DNA of 64,000 nt from Pontederia crassipes (GCA_030549335.1 JAUKPH010000027.1:1488001-1552000); one strand, 5' to 3'; shown: positions 10,860 through 22,843, numbered from the stretch's first letter. Notes: generated from the sequence alone by a model not told the origin. A program made the numbers and translations.

Positions 10860-10871
10860 TGGTATCAGAGC
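10860..10871 (+). promoter_or_regulatory. Primer-binding site of the nested Gypsy element
   Basis: TGGTATCAGAGC lies two bases after the LTR end and is complementary to the initiator tRNA-Met 3' end. Confidence 0.85.
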
Positions 10872-10883
10872 GAGGAAGAGATC

Positions 10884-11811
10884 ATGGCTGAAATTCCAAC
10901 TAGAAAAAGAGTTTGAAGGATTAGAAGCAAAGGTAGATCTCCTTACTGCTGCCATCGAAAAATTGCTTACGAATCAAGGTCCTATTCACACACGTGTCCA
11001 ACCAGAAGCAACCCAAGAAAATTGACGACAACGAACAGCCACCTCTTCGGTAGATATCGATAGTGAAGAAGAGTTAATTGTTGAACCAAGAAGAAATTTT
11101 GCACACGGACAACCTAATTTTAGGATGAAGATGGAATTACCACACTTTAATGATCATCTACCCATTGAAGACTTTTTGGATTGGATTTCGGAAGTCGAAC
11201 GATTCTTTGAGTATATGGAAATCCCAGAACATAAGCAAGCAAAATTGGTGACATATCATTTAAAAGGAGGAGCATCTGCATGGTGGGAGCAAATTCAATC
11301 TTTGCGAGTGCAAAAAAATAAACAACCAATACGGAGTTGGAGGAAAATGAAGCAAGTATTGTGGGATCTCTATCTTCCAACAAACTATCAACAGATTCTA
11401 TATCAACAGTTACAGAATTGCAGACAGCGAAATTTGGTACTTAAATGGTTTGAGGTCTAACATCAGAGACAAAGTAGAGATGCAGACTCCTAGCACCATG
11501 ACCATTGCAATCACCTTGGAAGAAACTATTGAACGTCAACTAGAATGAGGATCCAAGGCATAATTTCATTCTGCTAGACTAGTAAGATGGCAAGTGCATG
11601 CAATTCATCTAAACTTCCTGCAATTGAAGAGGTTGAAAGTGCTGACAAAAGCTTACCAGCCAGCTCTAAATCAAAACCTGCGAGTGCTGATAATTCTAAG
11701 AGGACTTCTAACTCATATGGGAAGTCCAATTCTATTGTTTGCTATCATTGTAGACAATTAGGTCATCGATCCAATGAGTGCCCACAACGTCCAGCACTTC
11801 ATTCAGCATGA
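10884..11811 (+). pseudogene. Gypsy gag with zinc knuckle (broken)
   Basis: The gag core begins at 11125 with 'MKMELPHFNDHLPIEDFLDW', then 'ERFFEYMEIPEHKQAKLV' and 'HLKGGASAWWEQIQ', the classic plant Gypsy gag signature. A frameshift or stop at about 11460 interrupts it. After 11587 a basic, serine-rich linker leads to the zinc knuckle 'CYHCRQLGHRSNECPQR' (11740-11790). An upstream frame (10884-11025) carries 'EFEGLEAKVDLLTAAIEKLL', a probable coiled coil at the gag start. Confidence 0.85.
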
Positions 11812-11819
11812 ATAATAAA

Positions 11820-12690
11820 GGATGAAGAAGAAACTAATGATCAAGAGGTTAATGATGAATATGATATTAAAGAAGAAACCTGGGCTGATGAAGATGGAGA
11901 ACATCTCTCGAGTGTTGTGCAACGCCTATTATTAATGCCTAGAAAAGAAGAGGACCATCGGCGACATGAAATATTTCGAACCCGTTGCACAGTGAAAGGT
12001 AAACTTTGTAAAGTCATTATTGATAGTGGAAGCTCTGATAATATAATTTCAAAACAAAATGGTGGACACATTGGAATTGAAAATAGAACCTCATCCTTCA
12101 CCATATAGAGTTAGTTGGATTAGTAAAGGTACTAACAAAGAAGTTACACAATTGTGTAAGGTACATATCTTTATCAATTGGCAAGAGTTAAAAGGATGTG
12201 ATCACATGTGATGTATTGGATATGGATGCAAGCCACATCATCTTGAGTCGTCCTTGGCAATTTGATGTTAATGCAACCCATCTAGGGCGAGACAATATCT
12301 ACAAGTTTTCTAAAGACAGTAAACGCATCTCTTTATTACCATTACAGTATGATTCAGTGATTAAAGAAAATAGTTTAAAGAATGTCTACTTGATTGAACG
12401 TACTGATGAGTTCATTTCTAAAGTAAAAGACAGTGGAAGGGCTTATGCACTTGTGTGCATAGGGGAGGTTCCTCCAAATCAAGAACACACTACAGAGGCA
12501 ATCTAAAATTTAATTTCAAAATTCAAAGACATCACTCTTGAAGAATTACCTGATGGATTACCTCCCATGCGAGACATTCGACATCATATTAATCTAATAC
12601 TAGGTTCAAGTCTTCCAAACCTTCCCCACTATCGATTAAGTCCAAAAGAAAATCAGATTTTACAAGATCAAGTGGATGAATTAATAAAGA
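11820..12690 (+). pseudogene. Gypsy protease and truncated reverse transcriptase start
   Basis: 'GKLCKVIIDSGSSDNIIS' (11997-12050) contains the retropepsin DSG triad. 'VLDMDASHIILSRPWQFD' follows, where the family usually has a similar L-G-R-P-W motif. 'LPDGLPPMRDIRHHINLI' and 'LSPKENQILQDQVDELIKK' (12550-12690) are the usual entry into Gypsy reverse transcriptase. At 12691 coding ends inside the LTR, at a short 'aattcct' shared with the LTR. The catalytic YxDD region is absent. Confidence 0.85.
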
Positions 12691-12935
12691 AATTCCTAAG
12701 TTCGTGTGCGCACGATCTTGACCATGGATTTTTTCTAAGGTGTTAGTGGATTACTGCTAGTTTATTTGTTGATTATCATCCGCTTGAACCGGCGACATCG
12801 ACGTTTGTTTTCTGTAGATTTTTCAAGCGTAATAGAGGCATACTTGCACGGTGTAATAGAACATCGTTCATCGGGCCTAGGGTTTGCTCTTTGTTGTATT
12901 TAAATTTCTATACCAAATTCCTTAATGCTGCGTCA
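12691..12935 (+). repeat. Truncated 3' LTR of the nested Gypsy element
   Basis: These 245 bp match the last 245 bp of the 5' LTR with no length change and end in the same GCGTCA. The first roughly 370 bp of the LTR were lost together with most of pol in one deletion. Confidence 0.85.
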
Positions 12936-14170
12936 CATATGGACTTAGAATTACATCAAATGGATATAAAAATCACATTTCTCAATGAAAAACTAGATAA
13001 GAAAATTTACATGGAGCAACCTCAAGGCTTCATTGTAAAAGAAGAGGATCACAAAGTTTGTAGACTACGTCGTCCATTTTTTGACTCAAACAATCATCTA
13101 AACAATGGTACCTTAAATTTCATCAGTCAATCATATCGTACAATTTTAACATGATTAATGAAGACCACTAAGTGTATGTTCATAAGTCCGAGGATAATTT
13201 TGCTATGTGGACGATATTCTAATAGCTAGAAATAATAGATATTTTGTCATTACCATTGAGTAATGATTGTCCTTCATATTTGAAAATATGGGTGAAGCAG
13301 CCTACATACTAGATGTGAAAATTCAACGTGACTATTCCAAACAACTCTTTGCTTTGTCGTAGGAATCATATATAAAGAAAGTTTTGAAACGATTTCATAT
13401 GGATGGCTGTAAATCCATTGACACTCCTATTATGAAAGGTGAGGTTTTAAGCTTGGACATGTGCCCTAAAATTCTAGAGGAACAAAAGGAAATGTCCAAT
13501 GTTCCCTATGTGAGTATGGTCGGCAACTAGATGTACGCTATGATGTGTACTCGGCCGGACATATGTTTTGTTGTGGGTCTAGTTAGTCGATATCAGGCTA
13601 ATTTAGGATGCCAACACTGGAAGACGGTGAAGAGAATCATGAAACACCTTAAGGGTACTGCAGATTTGCACTGTGCTATCATGGAAGAAGTTTACGACTT
13701 ACTAGATTCACCGATGTCGATTGGGCTGATGACGTTGATGAACAAAAATCCACATTCGGATACACTTTCTTGCTCAGCAATGGTGTTGTTACTTGGAGTA
13801 GCAAGAAACAAGATTATGTGGCATTATCAACTATGGAGGCTGAATTCATAACTTGTTCAATGGCAGTACAAGAAGCCTTATGGCTTAAAAGATTCCTTCA
13901 AAATATGAGGATTTCTAAAAATGCAATGAAGAAGATAATCCTTCAATGTGATAATCAAGCAACAATTGCTTATGTGAAGGATGAGAAATACCATTGCAAA
14001 GGAAAGCATATCGATACAAAGTACAAATTTGTACGAAATCAAGAAGTCAAATAAGAGATCTCAGTTGAGTACATGTCAATGCATAAAATGGTTGTTGATC
14101 CGTTCAACAAACCATTGCCAAGAGAGACATTCTTGAGACATGTAAATGCCTTAGGACTGTGTAGATTATA
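12936..14170 (+). pseudogene. Copia reverse transcriptase C-terminal part and RNase H
   Basis: The host Copia element resumes with 'HMDLELHQMDIKITFLNEK' and 'YMEQPQGFIVKEEDHKVC'. The part holding the YVDD catalytic box is corrupted. 'MYAMMCTRPDICFVVGLVSRYQ' lies at 13531-13590. RNase H reads 'LSTMEAEFITCSMAVQEALWL' and 'QCDNQATIAYVKDEKYHCKG' (13830-14010). A stop falls just after 'KFVRNQEVK' (14052-14054); the rest reads on to about 14170 as in the first element. Confidence 0.9.
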
Positions 14171-15166
14171 AATGTAATGATGTACTCAAATTTTCAATGA
14201 ATAAAAAAAATTTTTCTTTGATAAATTCATTGTTGTGAAGTCTTGTTATGCACGTCAGATTATCGATTAGGCCTATATTTATTCATTCACACGAACAAAT
14301 GCTTCTGACGCTAATGGAGATAGTGAGTGGAATGAACTATGTGATTCTTAAAATATGTTAAAACATGAGTTTTAATAATTCAATATCGCCTGATTAAGAG
14401 AGAGAGGTAAGATACGAGATTCAAATTTGGCGCTATAGGATAACGAGCAATTTGAAAACTCGGATCAGACGCTAAAAGGTAGCGATTGGACTTAAATTCC
14501 TACGGCGTATAATTTAAACAAAGCTAGACATACACTCGTTCAATGGGAGTCTCCACCGTAGTTCTTGTGTTTGGTACCAAGTATGCAAAGTCGACATAGA
14601 GACATGATGAATTGATTAGTTCAATGTCATCATGGCGTGAGTCTCTGGCAGATGATCTATCTACACGTGTCCTTAGACTCTTGACTATATTTTAAGGAAA
14701 GGAATTAGTGCTTGCTACTTTAGTGAGGTACTCAAAGGTGAAAAGTAGGGTATCCTATCGAGCCATGTCTAGGAAAACAGCTAGTTCAATACTAAAAGAC
14801 ATAAGAGCAAAAGAAAGAACTGTTATGAGCCGCATTAAACTTTCACGTACGATTGACCAACTATTTTTCTTATGTTGAAAATAGTGTATGTGAATGATAG
14901 TTACCGCGGAGCAATACATGCGTTGTCTTGGCTATGCTGTAAGATGGATCTAGGACATAACGAGTTACATTATTTGAGCATTTTTTAGCTCATGTGTAAG
15001 CTGTCATGAATTCCTAACGGGCATGACATACGCTCTAGAGATAGTTGAGTGATTGAACATTAACATGTATCTTTCTAGCTCTTATAAAGAAGCGTGCTAT
15101 TGCACAGCACATTTACCAATTCTTGATGAACGAAAGTACAATGTCTAATGCAGACAAGTAAGAGAT
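14171..15166 (+). other. Conserved noncoding 3' tail of the second Copia element
   Basis: This stretch is the counterpart of 2875-3835. The two remain clearly alignable in blocks although the neighbouring coding parts are broken in both. No protein is visible. There is no strong polypurine tract before the 3' LTR; the last bases are 'gacaagtaagagat'. Confidence 0.7.
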
Positions 15167-15584
15167 TGTTGGAAATATGCCCGCATGGGCACAACGCGGA
15201 CCGCGCGAACCAGACCGTGCTGGCGTGCACGAACCGTGACAATCACACGCGCGGGCCACCCGAGGATTGCGCAAATCGCGCGATGCGAGAAATGTGCGTA
15301 GAGTGGACACGTCATCACGCGCGATGGACCGCATATGCGTTCTGTCTAACTTCTCGCTCAAGTCTCCCTACACTATAAAAGGGGACCCATACCAAAGGTC
15401 CTAAACTTTCGTGGAGGTTCGTCTAGATGTACTTGGCCAAGAATTCTGTTCTTCTAAGGTTCGATTCCCGGTCCAGAGGTACAAGTGCGTTCGTCAAGAG
15501 TTTGTGGAAAAGCCCCGACAATCTGCTTCCGCTGCAAGAGGTATTTCGCAACCTCTATGATTTATATCTGTTATAAATCCAACA
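15167..15584 (+). repeat. 3' LTR of the second Copia element
   Basis: The 418-bp LTR starts TGTTGGA and ends TCCAACA. It is followed by CTTCT, the target duplication. It has fewer copies of the GC-rich tandem unit than the 5' LTR. Confidence 0.9.
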
Positions 15585-15589
15585 CTTCT

Positions 15590-16146
15590 GTTTCGATTAT
15601 TAAATATTAATATAAAAATTTCATATGAAAAATGAAGTCACAACTATTGATAAAACATTATGTACTATAACCATAAAATGAGAATAAAAAATATGTATAT
15701 AAAATAGCTTAACATTCCTAAATTAAATATATAGGAAAAACAATTGTGAAACAAATTTGTACAAATAGAAATACACACATTAATAATATAAAAAAGTAAA
15801 GACAAAGTTTAGTTATTATATAACTAGAGTAAAGGAAACAATATACACAAGTGAATAATCCCACCATCAAGAAAGTGAAAGCAAGACATCCATTATAAAT
15901 GGGCCTCATGAGTAGAACATGGGGCATAATAAATTTTGATTTATATTTTTTTTAATCATAGCCGATTAATATAGACCAATTTTTATCGGTTCTATCTGGT
16001 TTTGACCAGTTCTTATTAGTTTTGATCGGTTCTTGATAGATTTGGAGCGATTCAATCGTCCAATTTACTTTCCGATTTTGGAGGTGGTTTGGGACCATTT
16101 TAGTGATCGTTGAGGATTGACTGGTGCGATCCGGACCTAATAACAC
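15590..16146. repeat. Right piece of the R1-like repeat split by Copia
   Basis: An AT-rich stretch ends in GC-richer sequence full of 'atcggttct' and 'ttgaccagttctt' motifs and closes with 'ccggacctaataacactgat'. This end resembles 'aattttaataacattgatt' at 17361-17379. Together with 7205-7249 it would form one R1 copy with the Copia element inside. Confidence 0.4.
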
Positions 16147-16553
16147 TGATCAGAACCCAATGCATCAAAAGTATCTTATGCTTTTTCATATGAAATTAGG
16201 GGTTAAAGTAATTTGATTCGCATGTTTTTCCCAACCTACATTGCCTTAATTTAGGAGGAAGACAATTTCATTTTTTTTTGTATCAAAGACCTAGTTTAAG
16301 ATAATTTTAAAAACAAAAATGGCAAAAATGAAAGTCATCTTATTAAATATTTAGAAGGCTTTAAAAATCGTAAGAAATATTTTTTTTTAACTTCGCAATC
16401 TAATTATATCTTCTGTCACATCACAATAAAAGATATAAGCTATTTTCATATTCAACTATACTAAAATAATTTAAATAATCAATAATACTGAATCCAACCA
16501 CACCAAACTCTTAAGCCAATTTTATGTATAGCCTTCAGATTCAATTGGATTAA

Positions 16554-17379
16554 AATCAATGTTTACATAATCGGACCGTAGATCGAACCGGATTGTCGAC
16601 TGGGTCGTGGTTAGATCGGTCGGATCGGATTTTATTAAAATAATATTATTTATAAAAAAATTAAATTATAACATGAATAATATTGTATAATTTATAAAAA
16701 TATAATAATAACCTAGTAATAATAATATAACAACATAAGGATATTACTTAAGAATTAACATTCATAAAAGATTAACTCTAACATTATTGATATTGAAATA
16801 TTAATATTAATTTTATTGATTCCTTTAATTTTGATATCTTTATCTTTAATCATTTTTTATTTTCATTAGCTAATATCCGGTCATTTTTCATATTGTATTT
16901 GATAAAATATTAAATCTTTCTACCATAAATTACTCATATTCTCTTTATTTTTTTAACACTTTCCTTTTTATTTCATTAAATTCTTTTTACCCATAAATCT
17001 TGCCATATCTATTTCCATTAAAATCTCTTTCCCCTAAAATCTTGCCATAAATATTGAAATAGATATGGTTAAAAGGGTAAGCAAATTTTTTGGCCGATTT
17101 AAAAGTGAAACTTTATTTATGTATGGTTAAATCGGCCAAACAACTTTCCTTTCTTTTTCATTTTATCTTTTCTTTTTTTGACTTTATTTCCATATCATTT
17201 TTCTCAATTTCTTAAGTTTTGAAGTTGAACCGGTTTTTTAGCTGGTTCACCGGTTTTTCGGTTCAAACGGTTATTAGCCAGTTCAAAGCTGATTTCGGTT
17301 TTAATGTTGAACCGAACCGAACCTTCCACCGGTTCGTGGTTGAACCGGCCGGTCCAGTCCAATTTTAATAACATTGATT
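16554..17379. repeat. TIR-type repeat family R1, copy 3
   Basis: The 826-bp element begins AATCAATGTT and ends AACATTGATT, a perfect 10-bp inverted pair. The left arm ('gatcggtcggatcgg' then 'attttattaaaataatatta') matches, in reverse complement, the right arm of copy 4 at 34330-34459. The core is AT-rich and noncoding. It looks like a MITE-like non-autonomous transposon. A clear target duplication was not found. Confidence 0.6.
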
Positions 17380-19514
17380 AAAATAGTTTAGACTTTAACC
17401 TCAATAATAACTAACAACACAATCTTTATATATATACTAGTATGATGGCTCGTGCGATGGGCGGAGGACAAATAATTAAACACAAATTTTGATTATAAAA
17501 TAAGGAATTTTATAGACTATCTAATCATTTTTTTTTTAAATCTATTACATTCTCTTTCAATTTTAATTATTTTTTACTCTATCTTTGCCCCCTTAACTTT
17601 GTTACTTTGTTAACATCTATTACCTAAATTTGTTATTTTATTGATGTTAATTTACATATGAAAATATAAAAACACCGTGACTTATCCTTTCAAACTATAT
17701 ATCTTTCTAATTTCGATATAATATAGATAAAAATAGCAATTGATGTTTATATATTTTAACAATATCATATTTTAGAATTAAGTAAATACTATTTATTTTA
17801 ATATTTTTAACAATGTCTATTATTTTTCTTTTTTTATTTTATCTATTTCATTTTCTATGTGATAACATAAAAATGTCATATTTGACATGCTATGTGTATG
17901 TAAAGATATATCACATAAATAGATTAAATTATTAATGACTGTTAAAATTATTTAAATATTTTAAGCCTCACATGTGGCTTAATGAAATAGTGTCGTAGAT
18001 CAACTTCTACCTTTGTATTTAATTATATATACATAATATATATATGGAGAGATTTATGATGAAATGATAGATCATAATGATATGTAAATTCTTTTCTTAC
18101 TTATATCTTTTTATAATTTGTAATTAATTATATTTTGTTGTCTTATTTTCTTAATTAAGTATATTTTATAATATTTTATTTAAAATATATGCTTAAAAAT
18201 TATAACTTTCTACTAATAATCTATATAAACAATTATATTTTTTCATTCATAAAAATTAATTAATTTTTTTATCATACATGATATAACTTAAAAAAAATCA
18301 ATTATCTATATCATATTACATGACTTCATAGGGTTACATTCAACTTTTAACTCTCTTTAAGGTGTGTGTATATGCATGTTATGTGTGTATTAAATATAAA
18401 CAATTATTGAAGTTAAATATTTTATCCAATATAACTAAAAGTGTATATTTAGTGTTGATAACATTTATTTTAACAAAAAAATATAAGTAATATAATTTTT
18501 TTTTAAAATTTATTATTTGAGTATGGGTGGCAAATTTTTAAGTTGATAATGAGTTCATTCCATGCAAATCCTCACTTTGGTTATACTTTTTTTATAGTAT
18601 TTTACTTTTTAATGTTTGATAACATTTACATGAGGAACTAAAAGAATATATGATATATTTATATAAATTAATACTTAGTTTATTCTTGTTGTAATTATAG
18701 ATATAAATAATATATTATTTAAAGGTAATTTTAAAAAGATTATTTTGTGTGTGCCTGGTTGCATTTATCCCTCCCTCCTCTCAAATATAATGTGCATTAT
18801 TATTAATGCATAAATTTATCTTTTTTTTATTCATCATTTGGATTGCTCCCAATGAAACAATAAGAATATATTTTATTCTTTATAATACAATATAGATATG
18901 AAATATGATTGTTATATTTAGTTTCTATATAACTTAGCATTAGATTTTATTTACAAATTTTTATTTGATTATGTGTCATGTGCTTCTATCTTTAAGTCTT
19001 AAAACTATATATGGAACATAGATAACATAACTAACATGTTTTATAAGCTCTCATTTTAAAAAATAATTTTAAAGATACATAGCTTAAAATCATATATTTT
19101 CTAATAACTAACTATTAAGTATCCGTGATTATAATGATATATAGTTTAATGAGATAATGATAATTAGTATTTTCTATCTTTTTCTATTGTATAGATATAT
19201 AAATATGGATATAAATGAATTATATATTTGCCAACTTCAATAACCAACAAAAAAGTTTTTAGCATTAAATGATGTGATACCTATTATTAAGTTTACCATA
19301 TAGTAATTATTTTATGAATATTAATCATTATAATTATTATCATAATAATATAATTAAAATATTGATGATTTTTTATTAATAAAAAATATAATAATTGTTA
19401 TTATTATAAGGCCAAAGATGTAAGTTTTTGACTTAGATATATTCATATGCATACAATATTATGTTAGCACATACTCTTCCATATCATAAAGTATAAATAT
19501 TAAATTTAAAAATA

Positions 19515-19516
<2 letters not shown>

Positions 19517-19545
<29 letters not shown>
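19517..19545. repeat. (TA)n microsatellite
   Basis: A pure TA run. Similar runs occur at 21917-21957, about 22783-22811, 22845-22872, 24891-24922 and 26467-26512. Several mark borders of repeats or insertions in this region. Confidence 0.9.
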
Positions 19546-20153
19546 TTCATAATGAACTTTTGAATATCATGATGATATTATAGGAAAATATTTTTTTATC
19601 ACGCACATGCATACATTCGTATGTCTGCACGTACTCTTTGACTTTAAATAGGGAGTCAAGTATGCAAATAAAAATTGTAATTCCCATTATTTGTACATCA
19701 CATGATCTACAATACACAATTTGTGTATACAATTTATAAAAAAAAAAAAATATTTCTTATCCTTGAGAGAAAGCATGTACACATTCTTTTATCCATAATT
19801 ATATAACTAACTTTTGTTATAGGTGATTACGTATCTTATATTAGTTTATAACTAACTATCCAATAATAGTAAAATGATTATTTTGTTCGATATTCTAAAA
19901 TGATTGATATGCATAAACATTATATATACAGATAAAATAACAATATGATAACACCTAAAAATAACTATATACAACTAAAGATTATTAGTATAAACAATAT
20001 GTAATTAAAATATTATAAAAATATATCATTTATTCCATATGTTATTTTTTATCATATTATTGGTTACATATTTGTTTCATTTATAGTACTTTACATACAT
20101 TCATAAATACGCGCACGAGTACACACACACACATATATATATACACACACCAA

Positions 20154-21049
20154 GGTTGTAAGACCCGGCCTTCGACCCGGATTGCTTAATGGGTCAGGTC
20201 GGACCGGTCGGACCGGAGTATAATAAATTAATATAATTAATAAAAATTTAATCATTGACCAATTTCTCTCTCTCTCTCTCCCTCCTTTCCCCCTTTAATT
20301 TGTGAATTGTGAACCTGGTTTTAGTCATGTTGGGTGGTGGGCCTGGCGTGGCACACCATGTCTGATCTCCCAGCCACTCAACCCCATCCCGCCAATCAAA
20401 TCCCTCCATTTTTCCCACAGTTCCACTTGTGTCTGTAATTTGATCACCTCTCCCTTCATTTCACAGTCACTTCACTTCACCACCTTCTCCGGTTCTCCCC
20501 TCGATCTCTCGCTCCAAGCCTCCAACTGAGTCCTTAGGACCTCCTCCTCACAATGGCCGCCACCTCCCTCCGCCAGTCCTTCCTCCATCACCAGCAGCAA
20601 CAGGTCCAGCACCCCTTCCCTGCCGCTACTTCCCCTGACTCCATCTTCTTTAAACCGGCCACCCATTTCAACTTCAAGCTCCACTGCAACATTCCAGCTC
20701 CGGCGCCAGCACTATTTCGTCTCCTCTGACGATGGCCGCGTCCTCCTCGACCGGCTTCGATGCCATGGCCTGGCCGCGCACCTGGCCATCAGCGACTTTC
20801 GGCAGGCCGACGAGGAGACCCGCCGCCTCCTCACCGCCCTCGTCGGGGAGGCCGCCTAATTTTTTTTTTTTTTTTGATGAACCGGCCGGGTCATCAAAAT
20901 CCGGCGGGTCAAGCGGTCAAACTTGGGTTTTGACCGGTCCAACATGGGTCAATGGGCAATCCGGGTTTGGACTGACCCATGACCCATTTTATTGGCCGGA
21001 AACCGGTCCGATCGGTCCGACCGGCCGGGCCGGGCCGGGTTTGATAACC
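20154..21049 (+). mobile_element. TIR element carrying a captured gene fragment (Pack-type)
   Basis: The left end reads 'ggttgtaagacccggccttc' and the right end, in reverse complement, 'ggttatcaaacccggcccgg'. Both are followed by 'ggtcggaccg'-rich arms, so the ends form imperfect inverted repeats. Between them lies GC-rich sequence unlike the surroundings: the 5' leader and first part of a GUN4 gene, closed by a run of about 18 T. Both flanks are AC/TA microsatellite, so a 9-bp duplication such as 'tacacacac' is possible but cannot be proven. This structure is like a Pack-MULE. Confidence 0.65.
20553..20856 (+). pseudogene. GUN4: Captured GUN4 5' fragment
   Basis: GUN4 binds porphyrins and stimulates Mg-chelatase in chlorophyll synthesis and plastid signalling. 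The copy starts ATGGCCGCCACCTCC and encodes a serine-, glutamine- and proline-rich plastid-targeting-like start ('MAATSLRQSFLHHQQQQ'). That frame stops at 20727-20729. In the next frame from about 20725 it reads 'LAISDFRQADEETRRLL' and 'TALVGEAA', the highly conserved start of the GUN4 core. The gene then ends abruptly at 20856, before the porphyrin-binding part, at a TAA and a T run. So there is one frameshift and a lost C-terminal half. Confidence 0.75.
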
Positions 21050-21083
21050 CTGATACACACACACACACACATATATATATGTG

Positions 21084-21913
21084 GATTTAATGAGGGTCAT
21101 ACGTCTTGTATGGTGTATGACCCTCATACGCCACTGCCCATGAACGACGAAGCACGAGAGGCGAGGTGGGATCGGTGAGGCGACGGCGGCAACGTGCGAG
21201 TGGTGAATTGTGACGGCATCGAGATGGGAGCGGTGAGGCGACAACTGCTGTGAGATCGAGCGGCGAGGTGACGACGGCGAGGTGCGAGCGGTGAATCGCG
21301 ATGGCGATTGCGAGACACGAGCGGCGACACGATGACGGCAAGGTGCGAGTAGTGAATCGTGACGGCGACTACGAGACACAAGCGGCGAGGTGCGAGCGGT
21401 GAATCATGACAGTGGCTGCGAGACACGAGCGGCAAGGCGACGACGTCTGCGAGACGTGAGCGGCGAGGCGACAGCGGCGAGCCGATGGCGGCAGCGAGGC
21501 GTGAGTAGCTTGGCGACGGCAGCTGCGAGGCGATTTCATCTCTCCCCCTTTCTCCCCGATCCGGCGATGGCGACATCGAAGCGATGAGGCGAGGGCGGCC
21601 TGATTGCGAGGATCCGACAAGGCGAGGGTTGCAATCTACTCTCCCCCTTTCTCTCCGATCGACGACGAGGACGACGAGGGAAGGTCGGAGGACATTGCAG
21701 AGGTCCAGTCGGGGAGCCGGCGATGATGACGACGCTCAGAGGTGCCAGTGGCAGCAACGACGGCAACGGCAACGGTGCTCGGAGGGAAGGCGGGGAAGAA
21801 GAGATCGGAGAAGGGGAGGTGGCCACGCATCGCATCGCTCACCATCCGATGTAATCGGATGGTGAATATTGATGCGTATGGGGGTCATATGCCTGGCGTA
21901 TGACCCCCATTAA

Positions 21914-21916
<3 letters not shown>
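21084..21916. mobile_element. TIR element with GC-rich minisatellite core
   Basis: The 833-bp element begins GATTTAATGAGGGTCATACG and ends, in reverse complement, GATTTAATGGGGGTCATACG. Each end also contains an inner inverted pair around 'gtcatacg' and 'atgaccc', so each can fold alone. The core (about 21140-21840) is a degenerate tandem array of roughly 60-70-bp units built on 'gcgagcggtgaatcgcga' and 'gagacacgagcggcga'. Long open frames on both strands are a by-product of the repeat and are not called as genes. Confidence 0.65.
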
Positions 21917-21960
<44 letters not shown>

Positions 21961-22748
21961 TACATACATTCATAAATACGCGCGCGCGTACACACACAGA
22001 TATATATATATGTGTGTGTGTGTGTGTAAGATGCATAGTATCATAATAATGCATGTCTTTGACTTGAACTTTAGATGATAACATATATCTTTTAGCCTTG
22101 TATATATAAATTATAGAATTTAATATTTTTTACTAGATGAAGAAAATTTATATATGAGTATTTTTTTTATCATGCACATATAGTTGTGGATACGCACATA
22201 TTCTTTGTCATCAAGTGAGCATCGAGTATGCAAATATAAAATAAAAGTCCTTTATAATATTTAATATTTTATTACATGAGAGAAATTATATATAAGTACT
22301 TCTTATTATAATATCTAATATTTTTATTAGGCAGAGAAAAATTATATATAAATATTTTTTTATCATGCACAAATTTATATTTGTATATCAACATGTATTC
22401 TTTGCTTTCAAAAAAGACGTGGAATATGCAAATGAAATTAAAATATTCTATATTTATAATTACAAATATAGAATTTAAAAATATAAATAAATAAAATCAT
22501 ATAGATGGAGAAAAATATATATAAATATTTTTATCATGCACAAATCTATATTTGTAGATCCGCACATGTTCTTTGCCTTCAAAGAAGGTGTGGAGTATGC
22601 AAATGAAACTGAAAATCCTCTGTTTATAGTCACAAATGTAGAATTTAAAAGTATAAATAAATAAAATCATATAATTTTTAATAACCAACTCTTGAATATC
22701 TATGATTATATAATTATAATATTATCACTTTATACATTCAATTTATGA

Positions 22749-22772
22749 GAGCTCGACACGTGACACTTTCAA

Positions 22773-22817
<45 letters not shown>

Positions 22818-22843
22818 GAGAGCTCGACACGTGGCACTTTCAA

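Larger units (their letters stand above)
10244..12935 (+). mobile_element. Nested Ty3/Gypsy element with large pol deletion
   Basis: A 5' LTR (10244-10857) is followed by a primer-binding site, a Gypsy gag, zinc knuckle, protease and the first residues of reverse transcriptase. The sequence then jumps straight into a truncated 3' LTR (12691-12935). Most of reverse transcriptase, RNase H and integrase and about 370 bp of the 3' LTR are missing. The flanking 5-mers (GATCA and CATAT) do not match, so there is no target duplication, and the host Copia codons overlap across the insertion. Confidence 0.85.
7250..15584 (+). mobile_element. Ty1/Copia retrotransposon with both LTRs and target duplication
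   Basis: Two LTRs (7250-7757 and 15167-15584) begin TGTTGGAAATATGCCC and end in ATAAATCCAA(T/C)A. The element is flanked by an exact 5-bp duplication, CTTCT, at 7245-7249 and 15585-15589. A primer-binding site follows the left LTR. Gag, protease, integrase, reverse transcriptase and RNase H remnants follow in Copia order, all with stops or deletions. A Gypsy element interrupts reverse transcriptase at 10244-12935. The element is dead but its outline is almost complete. Confidence 0.9.

Noticed and set aside
15459-15476. 'ggttcgattcccggtcc', resembling a tRNA T-arm
   Set aside because: No acceptor stem, D-arm or anticodon arm can be built around it, and it lies inside a Copia LTR whose partner has a diverged version.
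20909-21865. Long open frames on both strands in the GC-rich block
   Set aside because: They cross transposon ends and the degenerate minisatellite, and the peptides are low-complexity Arg/Ser/His-rich.
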